Of a stretch of DNA of 59,178 nucleotides, positions 22,168-33,249 are shown one piece after another. The translations under genes and the position numbers were made by a program. Position 1 is the stretch's first letter. Every line of letters starts with the position of its first letter. Below the pieces are notes generated by a model. That model had not been told where the DNA came from. It made no database searches and was given only the letters and a program-made list of their open reading frames with translations. Origin of the DNA: Spirogloea muscicola (lineage: Eukaryota > Streptophyta > Zygnematophyceae > Spirogloeales > Spirogloeaceae); contig WELB01000239.1 of assembly GCA_009602725.1 (NCBI GenBank), positions 119,613 through 178,790 of the forward strand, in the 5' to 3' direction.

Positions 22168-24408
22168 TCACGCCACCTTCTCCTCTACAGCCACGGTGGT
22201 GGACACCACCATGCCCTCGGGGTCATGAGTGCGCAGGATGCGCCGCCGCCGGCCCGGGGCTTCCATCCAAGCGCTCTCAAAGTAGAATGCCTGGCCGCGC
22301 GCAACCAATCGTGGGCATGAGACGGCCAGCCCGCCGGGCAGCAGGCACGTCTGGAGGCCGCCGCCAAAGACCAGGAGCACGCCCCCCTCCTGGACGCTGG
22401 CTCGGGACGTCAGCGTGGTAGTGCACGCGCTGCCTGCCTGTCCAACGCGCATCGTCTGCAAGGCCATGCTACTCTATCAAAATGTGAGCCAAGTGCGCAG
22501 TGCACACCCCTTCTCGTACATCACTTCCTCATCTCATCCATTCCCAAGGGTTGTAAACATGGACAATGCCAGCTGGGCATCGTCCCTTATTTATCATCTG
22601 CTTCCCCACGATCAACGTGCCACTCACACATGCTGCTACACATGCCACTTGCTTTTAGAGAGCCGCACAGGAGGTTGAGCATACCTGCACCAGCTCACCA
22701 CTCTTGTCTCGTCTGTACTCAAAGGCAGTGTCCTGCTTGGAGGTAGTACTGTCGTACAGGGAGCTACGCTGCGTCATTGCTTGGCCCCGCCACTCACCCA
22801 GCAGAGCATCCAGCCTGTCCTCGCCGCTCACCTCATCCTGAGACAATCCAGCGCCAGGTCTGCTTCAGCTGCACAGTGATGTCGGCCCGATACGCTGTTC
22901 ATGCCGCAGCTCCTCCTGGTTACCTGACTAATCTCGTCATGAAAGAGAATATGGCTTTCTAGCATTTAGCCCCTGTAGTGGCTGCTTCATGCATCTACGA
23001 CAACCACTGGGAGAGCATACTGCTCTGGGCATGCCAGCCGCTCTTGCCATGCCAGTTTGGCACGGTGGTGGAGCCGGCTGGCGCCGCTTGCTGCAAAGGT
23101 GGGCCACTCACCTGCCCAATGTCGTCCAGTGAGCCCACATTGCCACCCCCCCGGCGCTCGCGGAAAATGCCAATGGTGTCAAGAAAGCCGCGAGGGTCCA
23201 ACACGTGATACGTCCGGATCCGGGCATCACCGGCTGCCGAGTACAGGCAGCTCTCACTCACCAGCGCGGGGCGCCTGGACGGCAGCCTCAGGCTCCTGAG
23301 CGCCGCACTCACCGCCAGCCAACGCTCGTCAAGATCCCCGAATTGACGTGAGGGCCAGCAGAAGCGATTGTCATTTACACTGTGCGGCTATCAAATGGAC
23401 ACCAGGTAAGTGGCTGAAGTGAAAAGCCTATGAAAACAAGGATCAAGGATAGGGTTAGCGTCAGAGTGACAGGTCTTGAAGGTTCAGGGTTGAAGGCACA
23501 AGAGGAGCTGGACTCACGGTGGTATCTTGTCCTCGCGGGCCTCAACTGCGCCGAGGACTCCGACCTGGATGGCCTGGTCCAGGAGCTCGGCAGTGAGGTG
23601 GGAAACAGCAAACGCTCGCTGCTCTGGAAAGACAGCCACCTGGCAAGACGGTGCGAACCAGATCTGAGCGGCTGGATAGGCCTGCGGTGTCAACAGGCTG
23701 GCAGGGGCCGGCGGAGGTGCCTGGCCGCCGGCTCCACTGCGGCTCCGGCGACTGCCGGCTTCGTCAACTCGCCTGCTTCCGGTCCATCGCCTGCAGCGTC
23801 AGGTCCTCGGTCTCGAGGCTGGCCCAGCCGGCGCCAGAGCCCACGTCGCCGTTGGGCGCCCTCCGGACCTGCAGGCTGGCGGCGAGGCTGTAGCTTCAGT
23901 GACAACGCAAGCGGGGGCCAGCTTCGCCGCAACGACGCGGTGCAGCTCCGCAGGCCCGGAGGTGGGTCCTCGGAGCGCACGTCTGGGTGAGGCTGGCGGC
24001 GGCGCCCTCGCCGGCCTGCGCGGCGTCCATTCTAGTGGCAATGGCGACCTGCAGGGCCTTCCCGGTGGAATCGTAGTGCTGCGGCGAGCGCGGGAAGGCG
24101 GCGTTGTGGGTCAGGCCCGGCGCCGAGAGCCGTGCGGTCGTGGGGTTCCCGTTCACTGTCTCCGACAGCCAAACGATGCTTGTGCCACCGCAACAACGTC
24201 TCTTAAGCGAGGTGCCGCGGGGGGTCCCGACCGTCAGCGTGCCGCGCCAGGCGCCGGCGCATAAGCCGCCCAGCGCCTCCAGCGCCGCGCCCTGCGCCGC
24301 CGCAGGACCGCCCTCCTCCGTGCCCAGCCCGCAGCGCGCCGCCGNCCCACCGATCGATAGGGCCACCGTTTTGACGTCTCGTGGGCCCCAGCGCTCCCCA
24401 GCGCACAC
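22168..24408 (-). CDS. DUF3598-domain protein, 5' end unresolved
   Basis: Minus-strand exons with agreeing phases: 24232-about 24408 (open), 24049-24078, 23773-23868, 23518-23681, 23112-23274, 22685-22837, 22168-22455 (TGA). Family marks of the two-lobed, lipocalin-like DUF3598 proteins are an N-terminal AWRGTLT that starts lobe 1, and LDALLGEWRGQAMTQRSSLY for lobe 2. The C-terminus then has CLLPGGLAVSCPRLV, QAFYFESAW, RRRRILRTHDPEGM and STTVAVEEK. Relatives occur in cyanobacteria and plastid-bearing eukaryotes, so plastid location is likely (inference); the molecular function is unknown. The intron after 23773 has a GC donor. An undetermined base at 24344 lies in the first exon, and no in-frame ATG is found before it, so bases are probably missing there. 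The domain call is from memory of the family pattern. Confidence 0.75.
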
Positions 24409-24509
24409 ACGGTTTGAGGCTCCTCACTCGTCGTGACTGAGTGGTCCATCCTCCACCCGTTCTGACATGGCGCGCCTTAGGCCTTTGGACCTATGTCAAC
24501 TCTTTTCGG

Positions 24510-24860
24510 GCTGGCTTTTCACACGGCTCCTTCAGACCGTCCATTCCTTTGGGCTGGCCTTTCCCAGCCACCAGTCAATCTGGCTGCGCTTCCTGCTTTC
24601 ACAGCCCTTGCACCCACTACATCCCAATTCCAAACTAAACAAAGAATAAGATTTCCTGAAGCCCCAAAGCTCCATAGCCCGGCCTCCAATCCGTCATGGA
24701 CCCCATCTGGGGATACTGAAAATTTTGTAGCTGCTTAGTTTCTTCTTGTGCTTGTTTTTCTCGGTGCTTCCCTGGCCCCTTCTCGCACTTTGCTCATTCG
24801 TTTTTGGGCTGGCCTTTCCCAGCCACCAGTCAGTCTGGCCGCGCATTTTCCAGCCTCTAT
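24510..24860 (+). repeat. Cluster of repeat family B copies
   Basis: Two good copies at 24540-24590 and 24800-24845 and a partial one at about 24505-24530 lie head to tail just upstream of the DUF1295 gene. Each has GGGCTGGCCTTTCCCAGCCA followed by CCAGTCA(A/G)TCTGGC. Confidence 0.8.
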
Positions 24861-24938
24861 CCATTTGGGTGAGCTTCTTCATCTGGATAGTCCACAGCGC
24901 ACCGCCCAGCGCCGCCGCCGCCGCCGCCGCCGCCGCAC

Positions 24939-26998
24939 TTGCCGGCGCTGCGCCGTCGCCGGACCCTGACCGCCGGTCGCTGCGCCGGGCGCTGGTGGGC
25001 TCTCCAGGCGGCATACCAGCTCCTCTTCTTCGCCGTCGCCGCGACCTTCAAGTTCGACAAGGTCACGGACTTTGCGGGTGCGGCCCCGTCGCCGCCGTCA
25101 TGCCCGCCGCCATTCCCGCCGCCGAAGCCGCCGGCGACCGCGCCGCTCTCGCGTGCCACTGCCGGCTTGCGCATCTCGGCGCCACTCGCCGCTCCTAAGC
25201 CGGCAGCGGGCCCATGCTGTGCCGCAGGCGGCTCCAACTTCGTCGTCCTCGCGCTCCTCACCGCCGTGCTCAAGGGCCAGTGGGCCGCCCGCCAGGTTGG
25301 TGGCCACGGCCAAGCGGCGACGGCCGCGGCGGCGGGAGAGCCAATAGCAGCGAAGGAGGACCAGAGCCAGCGCCGCAGCAGCTCCTGAGACCTCCTCCCT
25401 GATGCGCTCGCTCGCGGCGCAGGTGGTGCTGACGGCGCTCGTCGTCGTCTGGGGCCTGCGGCTCGCCATCTTCCTCCTCCTCAGGTCCGCCGCCACTGCG
25501 CACCGGTCGCCGAGCCCCGCCCGCGCGCCCCGACCAACGCTCCGCCTTGTCGTTGATGCTCACTTCCATTTCTGCTTTGCTCCCAGAAACTATATGAATG
25601 CTTGTTGGCATATCCCTAAAGTCCTTACCAAAAGGGACTGTAGTTCACATGGATAACATCTACCAGCTCGCCGAGTCTGCTTAGCCTAGATAGATCGCAG
25701 AGAGGCTGCCGCAGTTTGCGGCGCAGGCCAATGGCGGCCCTCCTTTGGCGGTGTCTGAAGCAGGATCCTGGCCTGGGGCAAGGACAACCGCTTCGACGAC
25801 AAGCGCGACAACCTCGTGGCCTTTGCGGGCTTCTGGCTCTTCCAGGCGGTGTGGGTGTGGACCGTCAGCCTGCCAGTCACAGTGGTCAACGCGACCACGC
25901 GCAACCCCTCTCTCGGCGCGGCGGACGCCGTGGGCTGGGCCATGTTCGCCATCGGCCTGGTCATGGAGGCCACCGCTGACCAGCAGAAGCTGGCGTTCAA
26001 GCGGGACCCTGCCAAGAAGGGCCTGTGGTGCGATGCTGGCGTCTGGCACTTCTCCCGCCACCCCAACTACTTTGGCGAGGTGACCGCACCTCGAGCGCTG
26101 CTGTCACAGCCCAGAGCTTCTCCATGTCTGTGCCGCCCAGGATGCATGCTTACATGCAGCTCGAGCTCCATGCAATGAGGCTGCCTTGCACGATGCGATA
26201 GTGACGATCCGCTGACAGTGCCGCAGATCCTGCTCTGGTGGGGAGTCTTTGTGGCGAGCACGCCGGTCCTGCGGGGCGGCCAGTGGGCCGTCATCTGTGG
26301 CCCCCTCTTCACCACATCCATCCTTCTCTTCCTCAGCGGCATACCGATGCTTGAGGTGAAGTGCACCTGGCACCATTGGCACAACGTACAAGCAGGATGC
26401 TCAGGTCGTAGTCAACGACTAGGCATGCACAAATGGCAGCAGATGTGCAGGCACCATTCTCGCCTATCTTCATGTCACACCCAGCCTACAGGGGAGCAGG
26501 GGACACTGAACGGTGTGTGTGAGGACCTCTGATTGTTGGCCGCAGGCGTCAGCTGACAAGCGCCACGGTGCAAACCCTGCCTACCGACAGTACAAAGCCT
26601 CAACCAGGTGATGTCTCAGCACCATACTGACATAGCAACTAAGACATAGCAGTCATCACCAATGTCAGACCATGGAGAACGCGATCTATTGAGCTCCACC
26701 TCTCACTGGAAACGCCAAGGCCCTAGTGAAGATTTCAGAGCTTGTTGAATGCTGGCCTTGCAGATGCACGGCAAAGGCAGAGAGTATGACTCCTTGCAGT
26801 TAGTCCCAACTGCTCACTGGTGAAACTGTGTGGTCCTATTCGTACCTGTGCAGCCCCCTCCTACCATTGCCCCCTTCCTTCTACAAAAGACTTCCCGACA
26901 CCGTGAAAGCAGCGCTCTTTCTGGAACTCCCCTTCTACAACTCGCATCTCGCTGAGGGCCAAAAGCAGCTCTGCCCGGCCACAGAGACAGAAACATGA
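24939..26998 (+). CDS. DUF1295 integral membrane protein (steroid 5-alpha-reductase-like), start unresolved
   Basis: Multi-pass membrane protein of the DUF1295 family, distantly related to steroid reductases and isoprenylcysteine methyltransferases. Exons: up to 25077, 25228-25295, 25423-25484, 25764-26079, 26227-26355, 26546-26607, 26854-26998 (TGA), all in phase. Landmarks in order: YQLLFFAVAATFKFDKVTDF, NFVVLALLTAVLKGQW, VVWGLRLAIFLLLR, WGKDNRFDDKRDNL, FQAVWVWTVSLPVTVVNA, ADQQKLAFKRDP, the NAD(P)H-site-like WHFSRHPNYFGE, ILLWWGVF, LSGIPMLEASADK and a final LFLELPFYNSHLAE. This is close to plant proteins of about 300 residues. The reading frame of exon 1 has no ATG and changes frame near the GCC run at about 24908-24935, so either a sequence error or an unseen first exon is involved. 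The substrate is unknown. Confidence 0.87.
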
Positions 26999-27854
26999 AG
27001 GTAAAGGAGGGCGGTGGGGGTGGTGGTGCACAAACCTTACAACTTGGACTTGGACCTGTTGAGAGGCTTGGGTGGGGAGGTTTAAGCATTAACCTACCTA
27101 GGATATGAAGCTTTAGGAAAGGAAGGGCTATGTCATGTATTGCTCTGCCCTCTTTAACATTGAATAACATAAATATCGCAATGCTTTAACTATACAATAA
27201 TATGTGATTAGTAAGCATGTACAGAAGGCGATGTTCACAACAACATGTTCACAACAATGTGCCTACACGATGTGCCTGAACATGTTCACAACAATTCCTT
27301 GACAACGTTCAAAGTACCAACTTTAATTGATGCCTTGTTCACCGCAGAAGTGATCACCTACATAAGCAGTGGTCATGTATGACTTGATTGCAGTAAGCAA
27401 CACATGTTGGGCATGTTTGAGCAGCATAGATTATTCTTCAAATCTCTCCTAACAACTGGCTGCTGCTACTTTTCATTACTGATTGCTGCCACTCTTACCA
27501 AACAGAGACTATTGGTAATGAAGTAGAGGTCTCAAGAATTAGGCAGGCAAAGAGAACTCAAAGACTGCTTGCACAGCACCAACACCTTGCAAACAAAGTG
27601 CAATTTACAGCTTACAAATTCTGCAATCCAATCCGTTGCATTTGCAGAAAGGGTGTTGCATGCAACTGTATGGTACACTATATCACCAGATGGCTGGGCT
27701 GCCACAATGTTGCTCATCTCAAAATGGCAGCTTGACAAGCCACAATACCAATCATAGCTACATACAAAAGAGGCTGAGGGCCTCGTCCTGGGCTAACAGC
27801 GACACTCATGCCTGACAGGACAACAGCGCAGTGCACTGAAAATGTCGCAAAACC
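26999..27854. other. Intergenic stretch, AT-richer, with short direct repeats
   Basis: No gene is supported. At 27232-27295 the block GTTCACAACAA occurs three times, with GATGTGCCT between copies. The convergent 3' UTRs of the DUF1295 (+) and GRAS (-) genes must lie here. Confidence 0.5.
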
Positions 27855-30813
27855 CTAGTAAGAGGGCTGCCAGGCAGTCGTGTGCATTACAGGAAAGTTG
27901 TTCAGGTGGAGCATGAGAGCCCCATTGCGCTCCTCTACAGCGCATTTCCCATACGCCTCTGTCACAACCTTAACTTCCTTGATGTCTTTTGCCTTGAACA
28001 GCCTGCATGGCACCATGAGTTGCTCCAAGAATCAGCGCAATTTGCCAATTGCTCATAATCGAGGCAACCAATGGTTGTGATACATAGGCTAGTCTATACC
28101 CATTGACAAGCTTGTGTACATACTGCATAAGATCGACTACATGCAAAGATGGCTACCACAATCCCCAACATTTGGGTACAATGACGGAAAATAGATAATA
28201 TTGAGATACACGACTCACCTGCTTGAAAATCCGGCTTCCCGGAAGCGCAACTGCCACTTGGGCAGGTACTCAGTCCTCCTTGTGCGCTGCAAGCCCTCGC
28301 AGGCTACAATGTTCAGGATGTCGCTGCCAAGGTAGTCCCTCTCAAAAATCAGCCGATCTTCGCTGTTCCGAGGTATGTATGTGTCCACAGCAGTCATGGC
28401 TGTATGGTACGTGTCCAGAGTCTGCATCACAGAAAGGGACATCTTTTCAGTCGCTGTACTGCATAGTTTGATGCAGTGACAAGACACTTTCTTGCGCGCT
28501 CTGTCCAGACTGTAAGCTCAATCAAGGCCATTTGGGAGGGAGACAATCACACTATGCAACACTCTTGACAGAGTCGTTGTGTTTCATACTAGACATTCTA
28601 ATTACTGGACTCAAGGCTCTGCAATGATGCAGAGCAATGCATGATGAGCTGCAAAAGGCTACCCAGTCATGTAACCGAAGGGCTAGATTGAGTAGAGGAG
28701 GTACCATGCGATACTCGAGCTAGCAGGCACTACAAGTATGTACAATGCAAGTCTCTACAAATGAGAAAAGAGACAAGACTGCACACCTGCTTAAATCGCT
28801 GCAAAAAGAACGGGTTGTTGCCATTGGCATGCTTCTCAACCAGCACCACGACTGCAGGGTTCAGTCGTCGGATCATCCTCAGGACTCTATCCCTCGGATT
28901 GGATCGCAACACAAATTCATCTGCCAAGGTGTGCAAGCGCATCACAGCGCTCACTGCAAGTGCTTCTCCCTCATCAAGAAGCAAGTCTGCTGCAGTCATC
29001 TGCTCCAGATCGCAATCCACGAAATTATAACTGAAGCGCATCCCCAGTGAGTCTGCCAACTGGCAGTATTGCTTATCGGGCTCCACAACTGGAAGAGGCC
29101 GAGGGCATCCCTTATATGACTCCTTGCCAAAGGAGAGGCAGGTGATCCGCAGCTCTGGCGGCCCTTGCGGCCGAGCTGCCAGGGCTCTGATGAGCGCCTC
29201 CCACTGGCCTCCCTGCGTAGGCCAAGGGAAAAGAAGCCGCGTGAGTCAGGAGCCGTTCCCCATACCAGACAAGAAGAATAGAAGGTACAGCATCCAGTGG
29301 ACCACAAGCTTGCTTGTCTGTCAATGGCACAGAAGCAGAATCAAAGGCGGGGAGAATCTGCATGGTACAACAACGAATACCACCGCACTTACTTGCCAAG
29401 AACCCATGTCAAGAATGTGAATTCTGTCTCTGTTCATGACGGCATCCAGGATGGCCACCGTCGCAGACATGTGACTGAACTTGAAGAATGGCATTTGGTC
29501 ACAGACGTTGATGGACATGGTAGGCGTCAACTGAGCAGGAGGGACATACAGGAGGTCAAAAGATAATGTCAGCCCGGCTGTACATCTGTGCCAAGTCCCG
29601 ATGTGACTGCGCTGCACCTTTGAGATTACAACGCGAAGAGCAGAGAGGAAGCTGGCATAGCAGCTGCCTGCATCTGCAGAGAGCGAGGGCTGCGAGTATG
29701 CAGTATGTAAAGGACCTCTCTAGGAGTACGGCAAAGTGAGACAGGGTATAACCCCAATCGCGCACTATCAGAAGCCGCTGGTGCCTGAAGCAGCTCAATG
29801 CCAAGGTATGGAAGAGACTGGGCAAGCATGAGGGAGCCTCTGGCTACCTTGGCCTTTACTATCTGCTGGCTGCTGTGTGTAGGGCTTTCTCCTAGCATGC
29901 GCGCCTGGAGCGCTTCCATGAACAAGTATGCTGTCCGCTGCATGACATCCCCTAGCGGCTTTGCATTCTTCTTCAGCAGGCCAAGAAGGAAACGCGAGCG
30001 CTGGAGGTCATCCGTGGCAATGGCCTCGGCAAAAGCCACCAGGTGGTTCCTGAGCAGCGCACTTGAGGCCTTGGTCTGCTTGTCCACGGACGTGCCATCG
30101 ACGGACGCCAGGGACAGGGGCCTGTCAACGTAGAACGGGTCCTGCGACAGTGTGGGCTTCCAGGGGCTCAAGCCAGTCCAGGCTGGGGGACTGATGCCGT
30201 AAGACGCCAGTGGCACGATGGCGTCCATTGAGAGACCCCCCTTCGCAGCACCGTGAGGTTGAGGGAAGAAGCTGTCCGACTCGTCATTCTCGGCTGACAT
30301 GCCTGCGTCGGCGGCGCTTGGGAACTTGCGTTTGCCGGGTTCGGTCTTGGCTGGCAGAGTGCTGGACAGCTGCGCCGCCGCAAGCGGCACGTCGTCCGAG
30401 TTTGAATCGGAGGACGTGGACGAGCACGGCTTGCTCTTGTCCTCCACCTGGTCGAGCTCCTCGAGCATGGGCGCGAGGTCGAGCTGCCACCAGTGCGGGT
30501 CCGGCTTCTCCTCCACCGCGTCCATGACTGCTGCCGGCTCCGTGGATATGACGGAGTCGATCCAGGCCGTCGTCTGCAGCTCGTCAAACAGCGGGTCCGG
30601 CGCCCCGGCTGACAGGAGGCCATCGCCAAAGCACCTCGAGTCGTCGAGGAGGGACCGCTTGAGCGGCGGCGCGACGTCCTCGAGCACGGCGGCGCCGGCG
30701 GCGCCGCAGCGCTTCCTCAGGGCCACGCCCTCGAAGCTCGGGAGGGCCGCCTCCGGCGCGGACGTCTCCCACGCCGAGACATTGCTGCAGGGCCGGCTGT
30801 CAATCATCGCCAT
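27855..30813 (-). CDS. GRAS-domain protein
   Basis: GRAS proteins are plant transcriptional regulators built on a methyltransferase-like fold. Minus-strand exons: 29848-30813 (ATG at 30813), 29393-29530, 28787-29212, 28219-28421, 27855-28002 (TAG). All phases agree and give 626 residues. The first ~250 residues are low-complexity, with Ser/Asp-rich acidic patches. The GRAS domain (~255-626) has the LHRI-like HLVAFAEAIATDD and GDVMQRTAYLFMEAL, then FFKFSHMSATVAILDA and the VHIID-like HILDMGSWQ. It continues with GGQWEALIRALAARPQGPPE, LNPAVVVLVEKHANGNN, IVACEGLQRTRRTEYLPKW and a SAW-like TTAWQPSY end. The VHIID core is divergent (IHILD). The 5' UTR contains a CCG run and an undetermined base at 30880. 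The domain call is firm; a role in transcription is inferred. Confidence 0.88.
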
Positions 30814-30838
30814 GGCAGAAAGAGTCCCGCGGAGCCGT

Positions 30839-30869
<31 letters not shown>

Positions 30870-33249
30870 GCCGCCGCCANGGGAATGGCGGAAGAGGGGA
30901 GCGGTGGGATGGGGAATAGGGAATGTTGAACGGAGGGTCGCGGCGTTTCACTGGAGAAGGGGAAAGGGGGGGGGGGGAGGGGTCGCCCCTCCCTCCCCGC
31001 GTGCAGCACTGGCTCATCTGCTGCGCCTCTCGCCCCGAGGAGGGGGGGGCGAAGGTGGGCGGCGGCTGCCGCTGCGAGCCCTCCCGGAGAGTACCGCCTC
31101 CGACGGCGAGGTGCTGCGCGAAACGTGACCGCGACGAATCCACCCCCCCCCCCATTTCCGTCGTCGAATGCCTTCATCACACCCCCCCGCCGCCGGCTTC
31201 AACTGATTCCACTTGTCGCCAGCAAAGCCGAGCCCGGTGAATCGGCAGCCGTGACGCGCACGCCACTGCTAAAAAGGTAAGTGGATCCCATGATGAAGTG
31301 CAGATGGGGAGGGAGGAAAAGGGCCCAACGATTGTAGCGCGCCGTTGGGCGCCGCTTTGCTCCGCATCCTGGAACCCCAGCGCCTGCGCGGAAGCAGCGC
31401 CGGGGCGCGCCCGCCCCCGGGTGCAACCTCCACTTGACGTGGGAAAGCGCCACAAGCCCCACCCGCAGGCCGCTCCGGGGGGGCCATCCCCTTTCGTCCC
31501 CGCCGTCGGGCCGCCACGCCGTCCAGACGAGAGCCACCACTGGAGGCCGCCCGCCCGTCATCCGGGGCTGCAACGGCGCGCCGCCGGAGGAGCCGGACAG
31601 GTGGCCGGCGGAGTGGGGGGGCAAAAGCAGTCGGCGCTGGCGGGCTGCCGCGCCACCTCGCGGCCGCCCCCCCCCCCACCCGCGACTACGTTCCCCGAGC
31701 GTGTCGGCTCACATCTGGCCTCCCATCCAGTCAGTATGACCAGCCCGTGGCTCCCGATGATTTAGTCATGAAATTGCATCTGCTTGCACCTAGCTGGCTT
31801 TGACAGCCCCGCTTTTAGTGTCACAGCAGCGGCATTGGGCTTCTTGTACTCTGCTCTTTCTTTTTTGGGCTGGCTGTTCCAGCCCCTATCCTCAATGGGC
31901 GAGCTCTTTCTTCATTCATCTGCTCAATGAGGCCCCCCCGCCTCACGCGCGGCCTAGTCCCAGGTGGGGCCCAGGGCCGCTAGCCCCCACCACCTTCCCG
32001 CGCCGGCCGGGCCCCCAAGCTCGCCCCAGCTCCCGGAAGCACCTCGCCCAGCTCCACCCCAGTTCCCTTCTGCTTCCTGCGGACTCCATTGGGCTGGCCA
32101 GCGACAACGTCGGACTCCTGGGCTTCGGAGTCCCTTCCTGTCGAGCGCCTGGTTGCAGCTGTGCGGGGCCTAGCCGAAGGGCTGTGCAGAAAGATGTGGC
32201 TCTCGCAGTGAACGGACAGCCAGCTCGGAAGTGAGCTCATCCAATGAGGGCGAGGGATGTGAAAAGGCAGGCCGAAATAGAATGGACAAGAGTCAATGGG
32301 GATAGCAGTCGAAGCACGACCGAAGACGGCGGTTGCCGTCAAATGTCAAGATGAAAAACTCAAAGGTCCAGAAGCTCGATTGGATAGTGCACAATGAATT
32401 AGCGGAAGCATTAACTACTGTGGATGGCACTCCGTAACCCCTAGGCGACAGAAGGGAATATGTTGTAGCAAGGAGTCACCCTGCAGAAAAGAATGTACTT
32501 CATGCTCTACAAGATTGGGGCAGAGGCAACGACCCTTGTCTTCTTTGGACATGCAACCTTTGCCATCCGGGCTGGCCTGCTCGTCCAGATTGCAGGCCTT
32601 GCCACGCTTGTCACACAACATGGTTCACATGTCGCCAGTGAGGACCACCATCCAAGAAATGCAACCTCACTTAAGCACGTGATGGCCGCCACAGTCAGCT
32701 TGACGGCCTCCTCTGTTTTGACTCAGCTTAAGCAAACCTGTCAGCAGATCTCTCGTGCTCTTCCCATTTCTATCCAACTTCGACAGTGCACATCACGCAG
32801 CACAACCGTACAATTTGCTGCCATACTTGACATTCCATCTTGCGTCCCTTGCACCAGATGGCTGTGCCTCTCAGTGCAGGCATCGCAAGCCACGCAGCAA
32901 CGCTTGGAAACCTCACACTGATGGTTTGGGTCAATGATTGTTGCAATTAGCATGTTGAAGTGGCCCTGTGGGACTTTATAGACCTACACGAATCTATGCA
33001 GATTACACAGCAGGCATGTACCACCTATACTTCTCTGAGACACGTTTCCTGTTGTGCTGTCCACTGTGATCAGTTTGACACAGATGATTGGCAAGAATCT
33101 ATACATCAACACCTCACACGATTGCCAAAAGGACAGCAACTTCAGAAGTGGCAACAAGCACGTCCACAGATGGACTCTTCCAGTAAAGGGCGATGGCTGT
33201 GATTGGCCAGCCCACAGCGACTAACATAAATGGCATTTGATCCTGTAGA
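30814..33249. other. Intergenic stretch with repeat B copy and unassigned frames
   Basis: 30838-30880 is a GCC/CCG run ending in one N; 30967-31160 and 31660-31680 contain G and C homopolymers. A repeat B copy of the second subtype (GGGCTGGCTGTTCCAGCCCC then TATCCTCAATGGGCGAGC) lies at 31860-31915. Between 32415 and 32960 there are open frames on both strands, one Cys-rich on minus; I do not recognise either. The GRAS promoter is at the left end. Confidence 0.45.
31860..31915 (+). repeat. Repeat family B copy, subtype 2
   Basis: GGGCTGGCTGTTCCAGCCCC followed by TATCCTCAATGGGCGAGC and CTTTCTTC. Matches 44045-44100 (+) and 35862-35900 (-). Confidence 0.8.
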
